Below are positions 21,667 through 31,083 of a stretch of DNA of 64,000 bases, piece after piece. Source of the stretch: an uncultured Candidatus Pelagibacter sp. (GTDB taxonomy: Bacteria; Pseudomonadota; Alphaproteobacteria; Pelagibacterales; Pelagibacteraceae). A program made the position numbers and the translations under genes. The notes under the pieces are model-generated. The model worked only from the letters and a program-made list of their open reading frames with translations, did no database searches and was not told where the DNA came from. Location of the stretch: contig CAJQSQ010000002.1 of the NCBI GenBank assembly GCA_905616395.1, positions 62,001-126,000 on the forward strand. The letters run 5' to 3'. Each line of letters begins with the position of its first letter. The first letter of the stretch is position 1.

Positions 21667-23718
21667 ATGAAATTTAAAAAAATGATAAACTCTGAATATT
21701 TAAACAATCTAAATAATGCTCAAAAAGAAGCTGTTTTATATCTTGATGGACCGTTACTAATTGTTGCAGGAGCAGGATCTGGAAAAACAAAAGTTCTCAC
21801 TTCAAGAATTGCTCATATAATCAATGAAAAAAAGGCCTTTCCAAACCAAATCTTATCTGTGACTTTTACCAATAAGGCTGCAAAAGAAATGCAAAACAGA
21901 GTAAGTTCTATATTAAATTCTGAGGCTATAGGACTTTCATGGCTTGGGACCTTTCACTCTATATGTGCAAAGCTTCTCAGAAAACATGCGCCTGCAGCTG
22001 GATTAACTTCTAATTTTACAATTATTGATACAGATGATCAGGTACGATTAATCAAAAATATATGTAAAGCTGAAAATATTGACATAAAACAATTAGCTCC
22101 AAAATTTATTCTTTCGATAATTGATAGATGGAAAAATAAAGGGTTCTATCCAGGTGAAGTTGTTATTAATAAAAATGATATTTTTGAGAGAACTATACTT
22201 CCTCTTTATAAAATTTATCAACAAAAGTTATTAGATTTAAATGCATGTGACTTTGGAGATTTAATTTTACACGTGGTTAAAATTTTAGAAAAAAATCAGG
22301 ACATAAGAAATATTTATTCAACTAATTTTAAATATATACTTGTCGATGAGTACCAAGATACTAATTATATTCAAAGTAGATGGCTTAATCTACTTTCAGA
22401 AAAGCATAAAAATTTATGCTGTGTTGGAGATGACGATCAATCAATTTATAGTTGGCGTGGAGCAGAAATAAAAAATTTCTTAGAATTTGATCAGGTATAT
22501 AAAAATTCAAAAGTAATAAGATTAGAAGAAAATTATCGTTCCACACAAAATATACTATCTGTTGCTTCAAATCTTATAGCTAACAATCAAAACAGGGTTG
22601 GGAAAACTTTAAAAACAACTATGGAGGAAGGAGATCTTGTAAAACTTAATTGTTTTAAAAATGGAAAAGATGAAGCAATAGGAGTTTCTGATGAAATTGA
22701 AAAAAAACTTAAAAAAAAATATTCTTTTAACAATATTGCTATTTTAGTTAGAGCTATTTTTCAGACGAGAGAGTTTGAAGAACGATTTTTAAAAATTGGT
22801 TTACCTTATAGAATTCTTGGTGGTACAAAATTTTACGAAAGAGCAGAAATTAAAGATTGTATTGCCTATTTAAGATTGATTCACCAACCAAAAGATGATC
22901 TGGCATTTGGTCGAATAGTGAATAATCCTAAAAGAGCAATTGGTGAAAGTACTATAAAATTAATACATGAATTTTCAAAAGAGAAATCTGTTAGTTTGGA
23001 AATTGCTTCCAAAAAATTAATTGAAGAGAATTTAATTAAACCCAAAACTAAAATTGGTCTTAGCTCCTTTTTGTTCCTCATGAATAAGTGGAGGAACGAC
23101 ATTAATATTAAAAAAATTAACCATGTTAAATTATTACAATTAGTTTTAGATGAATCTGGCTATTCAAGTATGTTAAAAAATAAAAAAGATCTAGAAAATG
23201 AAAACAAACTTGAAAACATTAAAGAACTTTTAAGTGCAATGAAAGATTTTGACAATTTAGAAAGTTTTCTAGAACATGTTGCTCTTGCTACATCAGTTGA
23301 TCAAGATTGGGATGGAGAAAAAGTTAACATGATGACAATGCATGGATCTAAAGGACTTGAATTTGATGTAGTTTTCTTACCAGGTTGGGAAGAAGGTCTT
23401 TTTCCACACCAAAAATCTATTGAAGAGAAAGGCCAAAATGGCCTTGAAGAAGAAAGAAGATTGGCTTATGTGGGAATAACAAGAGCCAAAAAAAAAGCGC
23501 TTATATCTTTCGCTATGAATAGGTTTTATCAGGGGAATTGGATAGATAGTATGGCTTCAAGGTTTATTGAAGAGTTACCAGAAAAATTTTTAGAAAAAAA
23601 TTCTTTTTTTGACGACTCTAAAAATAATGAAGAAGACTTTGAGTTTAATCAAGATTTTGAGATTGAAGAGGGAACTAGAAGTCCTGGATGGATAAGATAT
23701 CAAAAAAGAATTAAATGA
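21667..23718 (+). CDS. uvrD: UvrD/Rep-family DNA helicase
   Basis: A superfamily 1 helicase of about 683 residues. LNNAQKEAV (Q motif), VAGAGSGKTKVLTSR (Walker A), ILVDEYQDTN (Walker B), GDDDQSIYSWRGA (motif III), LEENYRSTQNIL (motif IV), TMHGSKGLEFDVVFLPG (motif V) and EERRLAYVGITRAK (motif VI) all appear in order. It unwinds DNA in nucleotide-excision and mismatch repair. The frame extends upstream to a TTG at 21643, but that would put the start six bases from the divergent AsmA-like start. ATG at 21667 or 21682 is more likely. The C-terminal extension is short and acidic. Confidence 0.95.
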   Translation: MKFKKMINSEYLNNLNNAQKEAVLYLDGPLLIVAGAGSGKTKVLTSRIAHIINEKKAFPNQILSVTFTNKAAKEMQNRVSSILNSEAIGLSWLGTFHSICAKLLRKHAPAAGLTSNFTIIDTDDQVRLIKNICKAENIDIKQLAPKFILSIIDRWKNKGFYPGEVVINKNDIFERTILPLYKIYQQKLLDLNACDFGDLILHVVKILEKNQDIRNIYSTNFKYILVDEYQDTNYIQSRWLNLLSEKHKNLCCVGDDDQSIYSWRGAEIKNFLEFDQVYKNSKVIRLEENYRSTQNILSVASNLIANNQNRVGKTLKTTMEEGDLVKLNCFKNGKDEAIGVSDEIEKKLKKKYSFNNIAILVRAIFQTREFEERFLKIGLPYRILGGTKFYERAEIKDCIAYLRLIHQPKDDLAFGRIVNNPKRAIGESTIKLIHEFSKEKSVSLEIASKKLIEENLIKPKTKIGLSSFLFLMNKWRNDINIKKINHVKLLQLVLDESGYSSMLKNKKDLENENKLENIKELLSAMKDFDNLESFLEHVALATSVDQDWDGEKVNMMTMHGSKGLEFDVVFLPGWEEGLFPHQKSIEEKGQNGLEEERRLAYVGITRAKKKALISFAMNRFYQGNWIDSMASRFIEELPEKFLEKNSFFDDSKNNEEDFEFNQDFEIEEGTRSPGWIRYQKRIK

Positions 23719-25409
23719 TTTTAAAAAAAATAAAAATTTTAAGAAGCAAATTTAAACAACATAACATTGATGGTTACATTATTCCAAAAAATGATGAGTA
23801 TTTTTCTGAATATGCAAAAAATGACAGATTAAAAAATATTACAGGCTTTTCAGGTTCTGCGGGTTTTGCAGTAATTTTAAAAAAACAAAATTATTTATTT
23901 GTTGACGGAAGATATACTATTCAAGCACATCAACAATCATCTAAAAATTTTAAGATAATTGAAATTCATAAAGAACTACCTCATACAATTATTAAAAATT
24001 TTAATTTAGGTTACGACCCAAAACTATTTACATCCAAATTACTTAGTAAATATTTTATAAATAATAACTTAGTTTCTATTCATCAAAACTTAATTGATCA
24101 GATATTTAGATTTAAAGAAAAACATACAAAACCATTCTATTCCTTAGACAAGAAAATTGTAGGTGAAACTTTTAGTTCTAAAATTTCTAAAGTTGTAAGA
24201 TTTCTTAAAAATAAGAAAGCAGATTATTGTTTCATTTCTGCGCCTGAAAATGTGGCTTGGCTTTTAAATATTCGTGGATACGATAATCCAAATAGCCCAA
24301 TTGCAAATTCTAGATTAATACTAAATAAAAAAAAGGAATTTTTTTTAATAGCAAATGAAAATAATTTAAAAAATCTCCTATTAGATAAAAAAATTAAAAA
24401 GAAACAAATTTTACCAATCAATTCACTTCCACAATTTTTATATAATTTAAAAGGTAAAAATTTTATTATTGATAATAAAACTTGCTCAATTTTTTATGAA
24501 AAAATAATTAAATCAAAATTTAATATACTTAAATTTGATGATCCTGTTTATGAACTAAAATCAATCAAAAGTTCAAGTGAAATAAAACATATGATTGAAG
24601 CTCATAAAAAAGATGGCTTAGCATTAACAAGATTTATTTATTGGATTAAAAATGTTAACAAAAAAAAAATAACAGAAGTATATGCGCAAAATAAATTAGA
24701 AAAATTTCGAAAGTTAAATAAAGATTATTTATTTCCAAGTTTTGAAACTATTGCAGGCGCTGGTTCAAATGGTGCAATTGTTCATTATAGAGCAAATAAA
24801 AAAACAACTAAAAAAATTGAACAGAGCGATATTTTATTGGTAGATTCTGGTGGTCAATATCATTACGGTACTACAGATGTTACAAGGACTATTTCATTCT
24901 CAAAACAAAACAAATTTATCAGAAATGCTTATACCAACGTATTAAAAGGCCATATTGCTGTTGCCTTAACAAACTTGAATAAGAATAGTACAGGAAAAAA
25001 AATTGACATAAATGCTAGAAAATTTTTAAAAAAAGAAGGTCAAGATTATGCTCATGGCACCGGGCATGGAGTTGGTTTTTTTTTAAATGTTCATGAGGGA
25101 CCTCAATCAATTTCAAAGCATAATTCTATAAAAATAAAAAATGGAATGATCCTGAGCAATGAACCTGGTTTTTATAAAAAGAATCACTTTGGTATTAGGA
25201 TTGAAAACTTAATTTATGCTAAAGAAACCAAAAGAAGTTTTAATTTTGAAAACCTTACACTTGCTCCTTTAGAAAAGGACTTAATTAACTATGAATTATT
25301 AAATAAAACAGAAAAAAACTATTTATTTAAATATCATTTAAATATTTATTCAGAATTTTCTAGTTTGCTTAATAAAAAAGAAAGAAGATGGTTAGCTACT
25401 CTTATTTAA
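23715..25409 (+). CDS. pepP: Xaa-Pro aminopeptidase (M24 family, aminopeptidase P)
   Basis: A 564-residue protein with two creatinase N-terminal-like domains (about 1-290) and a C-terminal pita-bread M24 domain. The metal ligands are visible: aspartates in LLVDSGGQYHYGTTDVTRTI, histidine in HGTGHGVGFFLNVHEGP, and glutamates in LSNEPGFY and GIRIENL. This three-domain form is the long aminopeptidase P type, which removes an N-terminal residue before proline. The ATG overlaps the uvrD stop by four bases, so the two are probably coupled; the 3' end overlaps convergent ligA by 18 bases. Confidence 0.93.
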   Translation: MILKKIKILRSKFKQHNIDGYIIPKNDEYFSEYAKNDRLKNITGFSGSAGFAVILKKQNYLFVDGRYTIQAHQQSSKNFKIIEIHKELPHTIIKNFNLGYDPKLFTSKLLSKYFINNNLVSIHQNLIDQIFRFKEKHTKPFYSLDKKIVGETFSSKISKVVRFLKNKKADYCFISAPENVAWLLNIRGYDNPNSPIANSRLILNKKKEFFLIANENNLKNLLLDKKIKKKQILPINSLPQFLYNLKGKNFIIDNKTCSIFYEKIIKSKFNILKFDDPVYELKSIKSSSEIKHMIEAHKKDGLALTRFIYWIKNVNKKKITEVYAQNKLEKFRKLNKDYLFPSFETIAGAGSNGAIVHYRANKKTTKKIEQSDILLVDSGGQYHYGTTDVTRTISFSKQNKFIRNAYTNVLKGHIAVALTNLNKNSTGKKIDINARKFLKKEGQDYAHGTGHGVGFFLNVHEGPQSISKHNSIKIKNGMILSNEPGFYKKNHFGIRIENLIYAKETKRSFNFENLTLAPLEKDLINYELLNKTEKNYLFKYHLNIYSEFSSLLNKKERRWLATLI

Positions 25410-27422
25410 CATTTTAAACCATTCTGCTTGATTTATAACTTTTATATTCCAATCCTTGGCTGTATTTACTTTTTTTAGAGTTGGTTTTTCTCCAGTAATT
25501 AAATAATCAAGTTTTTTATTAACGTTACTAATTATTTTTCCTGAATTCTGTTCTATCAATGATTTTGCTTCCGCCCTACTAATTCCATTTAACTTTCCAG
25601 TTAGCATAAAAGTCTTATTTTTTAATAGCCCATTATCATTTATCAAAATTATATCTGTTATTAACAAATTTTTTTCTAGTTCAGATAACACTTTAAGATT
25701 TGTTCTGTTAAGAAAAAATTTTTTGATAGATTGAATCTGTGTAATTCCAATTCCATCGATATTGGATAAATTTTCTATTTTACTTTCTCCTGGCAATCGA
25801 AAAAAATTAGATGATGTTTTGAGGTGTCTTGCGATAAGCTTTGCATTTTCTTGTCCTATATGCCTTATACCCAATGAATAAATAAATCGCTCTAGAGAAA
25901 TATTTTTTTTTTCTTCAATTGAAAACTTTAAATTAGCAACTGATAATTTTCCCCATCCTTCAAGTTTTTCTATTTTATCATAATTAAGTTTAAATATATC
26001 CTGTGGAAGTCTAACTAATTTTATGTTCCAAAAATTTTCAACAATTTTCTTCCCAAATCCGTCTATATTAAATGCATCCTTAGAAACGAAATGTTTAATT
26101 CTTTCAATGGCAACTTTTTCACATTCAAACCCCTCACTAGCACACCTTCTTACAGCATCTTGTCTTTTAGTTATCTCATTATAATCTTTAATTGTTTTAC
26201 TCCCACAAGATGGGCACTTTAGAGGAAAAATAAATTTTTTTGAGTTTCGTTTTCTTTTTTTTAAATCTACTAAAATTACATGTGGAATTACATCTCCAGC
26301 TCTTTCAACAGTGACGGTATCTCCTACTCTTATATCTTTTCTAACAATTTCATCTTCATTGTGAAGTGTTGCATTTGAAACTATTACTCCCCCTATATTA
26401 ACTGGTTTAATTTTTGCAACCGGAGTAAGTGCCCCTGTTCTACCAATTTGTATTTCAATATTCAAAATTTCTGAAATTGAGCTATTGGCTGAAAACTTAT
26501 GTGCTATCGCCCATCTAGGTGCATTAGCAGCAAAACCTAATCTTTTTTGCAAGTCAAAATCATTAACTTTATAAACGATTCCATCTATATCAAATGCCAA
26601 CTCTTTTCTTTTTTCCTCTAATTCTTTATGATTTAATATTAAATTTTTAACTCCAATAATTTTTTTATTAAATGGGTTTGTTTTAAAACCCCATAATTTT
26701 AAGTTTTCTAAAAAACTTGTTTGGTTATTAATATTCATTTTTTTTTCATAACCGTATGTGTAGGCAATAAATTTTAGTGGAATTTTTGCAGTTATTAATG
26801 AATTTTTTTGTCTTAGTGATCCAGAAGCAGCATTTCTAGGGTTTGCAAACTTGTCATTAATTTTTTTAAAATCATTATTTTCTATAAAAACTTCACCTCT
26901 AATATCTATTTCTTTAGGGAAATTGCTATTGGTAATTTCTAAAGGTATATCCTTAATTGTTTTTAAATTTTGTGTAATATTTTCTCCTTCATTGCCATCT
27001 CCTCTAGAAAGTCCTTTAGTTAATTTTCCATTAATATAAATTAAGGATGCAGATATTCCGTCAATTTTTGGTTCGGCGCTATATTCGATAGAATTTGTAT
27101 CTTTTAAACTTAAGAAATTAATTATTTTTTTTTCAAAATTTTTTAAGTCTTCTTCATTGAAGGCATTTCCAAGTGACAACATTGGAACTTTATGTTTTAC
27201 TTTTTGAAAATTTTTTGATGGTTTAAATCCTATGGATTTATTAGGAGAATATTCACTTTTTAAAAATCCATATTTATTTTCTAAATCTATTATATTTTTT
27301 TTTAAATGATCAAATTTTTGATCTGATACAATAGGTTTGTCTTTATCATAATAATGTTTGTTATATTTTTGAAATAAATTAATCTTTTTTAAGTATTCAA
27401 TTTCAAGGTTTTTATCATTCAT
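25392..27422 (-). CDS. ligA: NAD-dependent DNA ligase
   Basis: A 676-residue LigA. Domains in order: Ia (about 1-65), the adenylation domain with the nucleophilic lysine in EPKIDGISASL (near residue 119), the OB fold, a zinc finger (CPSCGSKT, then RRCASEGFECEKVA), helix-hairpin-helix repeats (IDGFGKKIVENFW, LEGWGKLSVANL) and a C-terminal BRCT domain (about 597-670, with NKTFMLTGKLNGISRAEAK). It seals nicks in replication and repair. It follows bamD with a one-base gap; recN, often found here in relatives, is absent. It ends the long division cluster. Confidence 0.97.
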   Translation of the reverse strand: MNDKNLEIEYLKKINLFQKYNKHYYDKDKPIVSDQKFDHLKKNIIDLENKYGFLKSEYSPNKSIGFKPSKNFQKVKHKVPMLSLGNAFNEEDLKNFEKKIINFLSLKDTNSIEYSAEPKIDGISASLIYINGKLTKGLSRGDGNEGENITQNLKTIKDIPLEITNSNFPKEIDIRGEVFIENNDFKKINDKFANPRNAASGSLRQKNSLITAKIPLKFIAYTYGYEKKMNINNQTSFLENLKLWGFKTNPFNKKIIGVKNLILNHKELEEKRKELAFDIDGIVYKVNDFDLQKRLGFAANAPRWAIAHKFSANSSISEILNIEIQIGRTGALTPVAKIKPVNIGGVIVSNATLHNEDEIVRKDIRVGDTVTVERAGDVIPHVILVDLKKRKRNSKKFIFPLKCPSCGSKTIKDYNEITKRQDAVRRCASEGFECEKVAIERIKHFVSKDAFNIDGFGKKIVENFWNIKLVRLPQDIFKLNYDKIEKLEGWGKLSVANLKFSIEEKKNISLERFIYSLGIRHIGQENAKLIARHLKTSSNFFRLPGESKIENLSNIDGIGITQIQSIKKFFLNRTNLKVLSELEKNLLITDIILINDNGLLKNKTFMLTGKLNGISRAEAKSLIEQNSGKIISNVNKKLDYLITGEKPTLKKVNTAKDWNIKVINQAEWFKMLNKSS

Positions 27423-27423
27423 T

Positions 27424-28272
27424 TTACTTGAGTAATTCTTTAAATCTTTTTATTAAACCTGACTTTTTCTTTTTATCTTTTTGTAATTCTTTTACGCCGT
27501 CCCTATAACTTTTATTAAATACTTTGTAAGAATTTTTATACCAATCAGAAGATTGGTAATTATAACCTAATATGTTTGCATATTTTTTAGATTCATCAAT
27601 CAGTCCAAGTCTATAATTAACCTCAACCAATCTGTGGAGAGCCTCTTCTGTATAAATGGTTGTATTGTAATCTTTAACAACTGTCTTAAATCGATTTAAT
27701 GCTGGGATCCACTTCGTTTTTTTTAAATAATATCTAGCTATATACATTTCCTTTGCAGCCAAAATTTGATTAATTAAATTTATTTTAAATTTAGCATCCA
27801 TGGCAAACTCTGTACCTGGATACTCTCTAATTAAAATTTCAAATTGCTCCTTAGAATCTAATATTGATTTTAAGTCTTTTTTTTCATCAACTATTTGTTC
27901 GTAAAAATTCATACCTAGAAGAAAATGTGCATAAACTTTATCTTTATGATTTGGATATGTTACCAAATATCTTTCTAACTCAAAAATTGCATCGTTGTAA
28001 TAATCTTGAGTATAATATGCGTAAGCTGCCATAATTGCAGATTTTGGTGCCCAAGGTGATTGTGGAAATAACAACTCAGCTTCATTAAATTTTTTAGCTG
28101 CTAACAAAACATCTCCTCTTTGAAGTTCAAGATAGCCTTCTTTATATGCATCAGACATTTGCATTTCCATATCCACTTCTACAATCTCAGATATTTTTTT
28201 TACTTTATCTCCACAAGACCAAATAAAGATAAAAGTAATTAAAATAAGTATAATTTTAAATTTTGAAAGCAT
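27424..28272 (-). CDS. bamD: Outer membrane assembly lipoprotein BamD
   Basis: A 282-residue protein with a lipoprotein signal peptide; the lipobox ends IFIWSC with the acylated cysteine near residue 20. The rest is made of tetratricopeptide-like helices (about 40-250), including AYKEGYLELQRGDVLLAAKKF and the SPWAPKSAIMAAYAYYTQ stretch typical of BamD/ComL. BamD is an essential part of the BAM complex that inserts beta-barrel proteins. The position after lpxC is usual in alphaproteobacteria. Confidence 0.94.
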   Translation of the reverse strand: MLSKFKIILILITFIFIWSCGDKVKKISEIVEVDMEMQMSDAYKEGYLELQRGDVLLAAKKFNEAELLFPQSPWAPKSAIMAAYAYYTQDYYNDAIFELERYLVTYPNHKDKVYAHFLLGMNFYEQIVDEKKDLKSILDSKEQFEILIREYPGTEFAMDAKFKINLINQILAAKEMYIARYYLKKTKWIPALNRFKTVVKDYNTTIYTEEALHRLVEVNYRLGLIDESKKYANILGYNYQSSDWYKNSYKVFNKSYRDGVKELQKDKKKKSGLIKRFKELLK

Positions 28273-28310
28273 TATCTCGTTCTAACAGATTATGAATAAA
28301 ACTCTATTTT

Positions 28311-29231
28311 TTAAGCTATAGATCTTAGGTGGCTCTTATTTATGAAGGTATTTGGCAAATGCTTTTCAGTAATCTCTATTAATGAAAAATTTTCGTCTTG
28401 TTGAAAAACTTTTCTCAATAATTGGTTAGTTAATTTGTGTCCTCCTTGAGAACAAACAATCTTTCCAATTATTTTATACCCAGCTAGATATAAATCTCCC
28501 ATACAATCTAAAATCTTATGGTTTACAAATTCTTTTTTATTTCTAAGGCCTTCTTCATTTAAAATTTCATTGTCCTTAACAACTATTGCATTCTCAAGGC
28601 TACCTCCTTGAGCTAATCCCATTTCTTTTAGCTTTTCAATATCTTCAAAAAGACAGAAGGTTCTTGAATTATAAATATCAGTCAAATCTGACTCAAATAC
28701 ATTTACAAAATTTCTTTGCGTTCCAATTAAATTGTTTTCATATTTTAGTTCAAAATCTATATCCAAACTAATTTTGCTTGGCTCTATAGAGATTGTTTTT
28801 TTACCATCATTAAATTCAATTCTTTTTTCAATTTTAATTATTTTTATTGGTGCTTCACTGTTTTTTATTCCAGCTTTTGATATTTCTTCAATAAAAAGTT
28901 TTGCAGATCCATCAAGAATTGGCACTTCTTGATTGTCAATCTCTACCAACACATTATCAATTCCTAAGCCATATAATGCTCCCATTAAATGTTCTATAGT
29001 TGATATACTAACTCCACTTTCATTTGCTATGGTTGTGCAAAATACTGCGCTACTAACATTAAAAATATTTGGAACTATTATATTATTTTCTTTTAGATCA
29101 ACTCTTTTAAAAAGAATTCCTGTATTTGGTTTTGCTGGCTTTACCGTCATAGTTACATTTGCTCCACTATGAAGCCCAACACCTTTAAAGGTAATATCTC
29201 TATTGATAGTTTTTTGATTAAGAACAGACAT
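28311..29231 (-). CDS. lpxC: UDP-3-O-acyl-N-acetylglucosamine deacetylase LpxC
   Basis: A 306-residue zinc enzyme that commits precursors to lipid A synthesis, so the organism very likely makes lipopolysaccharide. Zinc ligands are visible in TIEHLMGALYGLGIDNV (histidine near residue 79) and FVNHKILDCMGDLYLAG (histidine and aspartate near residues 236-240), with the catalytic histidine in CSQGGHKLTNQLL (near residue 263). Two LpxC domains of about 130 residues are recognisable. It comes 65 bases after ftsA; ftsZ, normally between them, is missing here and found near mraZ. Confidence 0.96.
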   Translation of the reverse strand: MSVLNQKTINRDITFKGVGLHSGANVTMTVKPAKPNTGILFKRVDLKENNIIVPNIFNVSSAVFCTTIANESGVSISTIEHLMGALYGLGIDNVLVEIDNQEVPILDGSAKLFIEEISKAGIKNSEAPIKIIKIEKRIEFNDGKKTISIEPSKISLDIDFELKYENNLIGTQRNFVNVFESDLTDIYNSRTFCLFEDIEKLKEMGLAQGGSLENAIVVKDNEILNEEGLRNKKEFVNHKILDCMGDLYLAGYKIIGKIVCSQGGHKLTNQLLRKVFQQDENFSLIEITEKHLPNTFINKSHLRSIA

Positions 29232-29296
29232 TATTATTCTTATAAATAATTGATTTAAATTTAGAAAAACAACAAATGTTACAAGAAAATACTAGC

Positions 29297-30406
29297 CTAT
29301 TTGAAAAAATGAAAAAGTTTTTCAAAAAAACCCTGTTTTATTTGTTTTTTTGGCACAACTACAACCTCTTGTTTGTCATATATTTTTCTTAGTTTGTAAC
29401 CAGACTGACAAACATCTCCTAGGGTTTCCTCTAAAAAATGAATATCTTTAGAAAATGAAATTTTATCTTTAAATTTATTATCTAAAATTTTTGATCCTTC
29501 TCCCATCAGTATCATCTGAGATTGAGTCTTTATCTTTATATTTGAGGCAAGAGATTTATCACATAATTCTAGAATCTCTTCTGTTCTAGCAAAAGCTATT
29601 TTTTGCAGCATTTCCAAAGAAAAATTTGGGTTATCAACTTGTAGGTTATTTTTTTCAAAATTTAATTTAAGTTTTTCCGCTTCGTTAATATCTATCTTTA
29701 AAAGTAGAGAAATATCTTTGGTAATATGATTGCCACCTATTGGTAGAACGTCTAAAAAGATTAATTTATTATTGTTAAAGGAAATAATTGATGTTTTCTT
29801 AAAACCAATATCTACGAAGGATACCTCTCCAGTTAAATTTAAATTATTTTTGTAATTGATTGATTTTGCATAGCTAGAGCAAATTATTTGATTAATTGAT
29901 ATATTTAATTCTGAAAAAATATTTTTAAAACTAAGCACCAACTCACTTGGAAGGCAGATAAAAATAATATCTAGTGATATGAATTGGCAATCAATTTCTT
30001 CTGGTAATTCGGAATAATCAACATTATCAATTTTATAATTATTTATAATTATGTGTCCAATATTATAATCTGAATAATATTTTTTTATTTGTTGTTTCGC
30101 TTCTTGAATTAAAAATAGAACATCATCTTGTCTTAATTTCAGTTCTTCAATTTTTTTAAATACAGAAATTGCAACAGAAATTGTTTTTGAGCTATCTATC
30201 ATCAAATCTATATTATCAATATATTCATTTGCAGATTTTTCTAATGATGCAACAATTTTTTGAATATCTAATTTAAAATTAAATTGATCTGTATAAAAAT
30301 TACTCTCAATAAAAAAAGGGTTGTTCTTACCTTCTTCATTAAATGCACCTGCTCTTATTTTTGAAAATCCGCAGTCAATTATTGTTTGAAATTTTTTATT
30401 ACTCAT
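29297..30406 (-). CDS. ftsA: Cell division protein FtsA
   Basis: A 369-residue actin-like protein, shorter than the usual 400-420. The nucleotide motifs are diverged but visible: TIIDCGFSKIRAG at the N-terminus and VSFVDIGFKKTSIISF near residue 195 for the phosphate loops, and LMGEGSKIL near residue 298 for the adenosine motif, where the family has TGG. The C-terminus ends in a short amphipathic helix (KQGFFEKLFHFFK) that would be the membrane-targeting sequence. FtsA tethers FtsZ to the membrane. Its start shares a base with the ftsQ stop. It is one of the more divergent members of the cluster. Confidence 0.9.
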   Translation of the reverse strand: MSNKKFQTIIDCGFSKIRAGAFNEEGKNNPFFIESNFYTDQFNFKLDIQKIVASLEKSANEYIDNIDLMIDSSKTISVAISVFKKIEELKLRQDDVLFLIQEAKQQIKKYYSDYNIGHIIINNYKIDNVDYSELPEEIDCQFISLDIIFICLPSELVLSFKNIFSELNISINQIICSSYAKSINYKNNLNLTGEVSFVDIGFKKTSIISFNNNKLIFLDVLPIGGNHITKDISLLLKIDINEAEKLKLNFEKNNLQVDNPNFSLEMLQKIAFARTEEILELCDKSLASNIKIKTQSQMILMGEGSKILDNKFKDKISFSKDIHFLEETLGDVCQSGYKLRKIYDKQEVVVVPKKQIKQGFFEKLFHFFK

Positions 30407-31083
30407 TACTTAGCAACTAAATGATTTTTTATTCTCAAATCAATAAATTTATAATCTTCAAAATTATCATTATTGATAAGTTTCTTAGATAGATTTAATG
30501 ACGCTACAATATGTTCTTGTGGTAGCTTAATCAAAATATCCTTATCCGTTAAAATATCCCACCTACCTGATGGGAAAAAAGATAATTCTTTTAAATTTAA
30601 AAAATAAAAATTAGATTTTTCAATATTTTTTTTAAATGACAAAAAATCATGAGAATTAAATTCACCAAAGATGTATGGGAGTAATTCATTGTTACTTTTA
30701 TCTTCAATTAATTTACCATTAGCACCTACTAGATATTGACTATTACTAGAAACTCGAGCAATAAATTTAGTTGGCTTAATTTCAATGTTAAGTGTTGATG
30801 GGTAAATTTTTTTAATATTAAACTCATGAATAATATTGTATTTTTCTAAAATCTTTCTTATTTCATCTTCGCTAATGACAAATATACTTTTGTATAAAAG
30901 GTTATTAAGGTTATTTAAGATCTCTGAATTTTTTCTCTCAGAAAGACCTGCAATATTAATTTTACTTATTGATAAAGATAATTTTTTTTTATCGTTTATA
31001 AACTTTGCACTAGTAGTGCTTAAAATGAATAAAAATAATAAATAAATTATTATCTTATTTTTTTTACCTGCTGATTGATGCAT
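30406..31083 (-). CDS. ftsQ: Cell division protein FtsQ
   Basis: A 225-residue bitopic protein: short basic cytoplasmic N-terminus, one membrane helix (about 11-26, IIIYLLFLFILSTTS), then a POTRA domain (about 33-105, ISKINIAGLSERKNSEIL through STLNIEIKPTKFIARVS) and an FtsQ-type domain. FtsQ recruits FtsL and the PBP3-FtsW synthase to the septum. The call depends on order and layout as much as on sequence. It overlaps ddl by 20 bases and ftsA by one base, and is somewhat shorter than homologues of 250-300 residues. Confidence 0.88.
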   Translation of the reverse strand: MHQSAGKKNKIIIYLLFLFILSTTSAKFINDKKKLSLSISKINIAGLSERKNSEILNNLNNLLYKSIFVISEDEIRKILEKYNIIHEFNIKKIYPSTLNIEIKPTKFIARVSSNSQYLVGANGKLIEDKSNNELLPYIFGEFNSHDFLSFKKNIEKSNFYFLNLKELSFFPSGRWDILTDKDILIKLPQEHIVASLNLSKKLINNDNFEDYKFIDLRIKNHLVAK

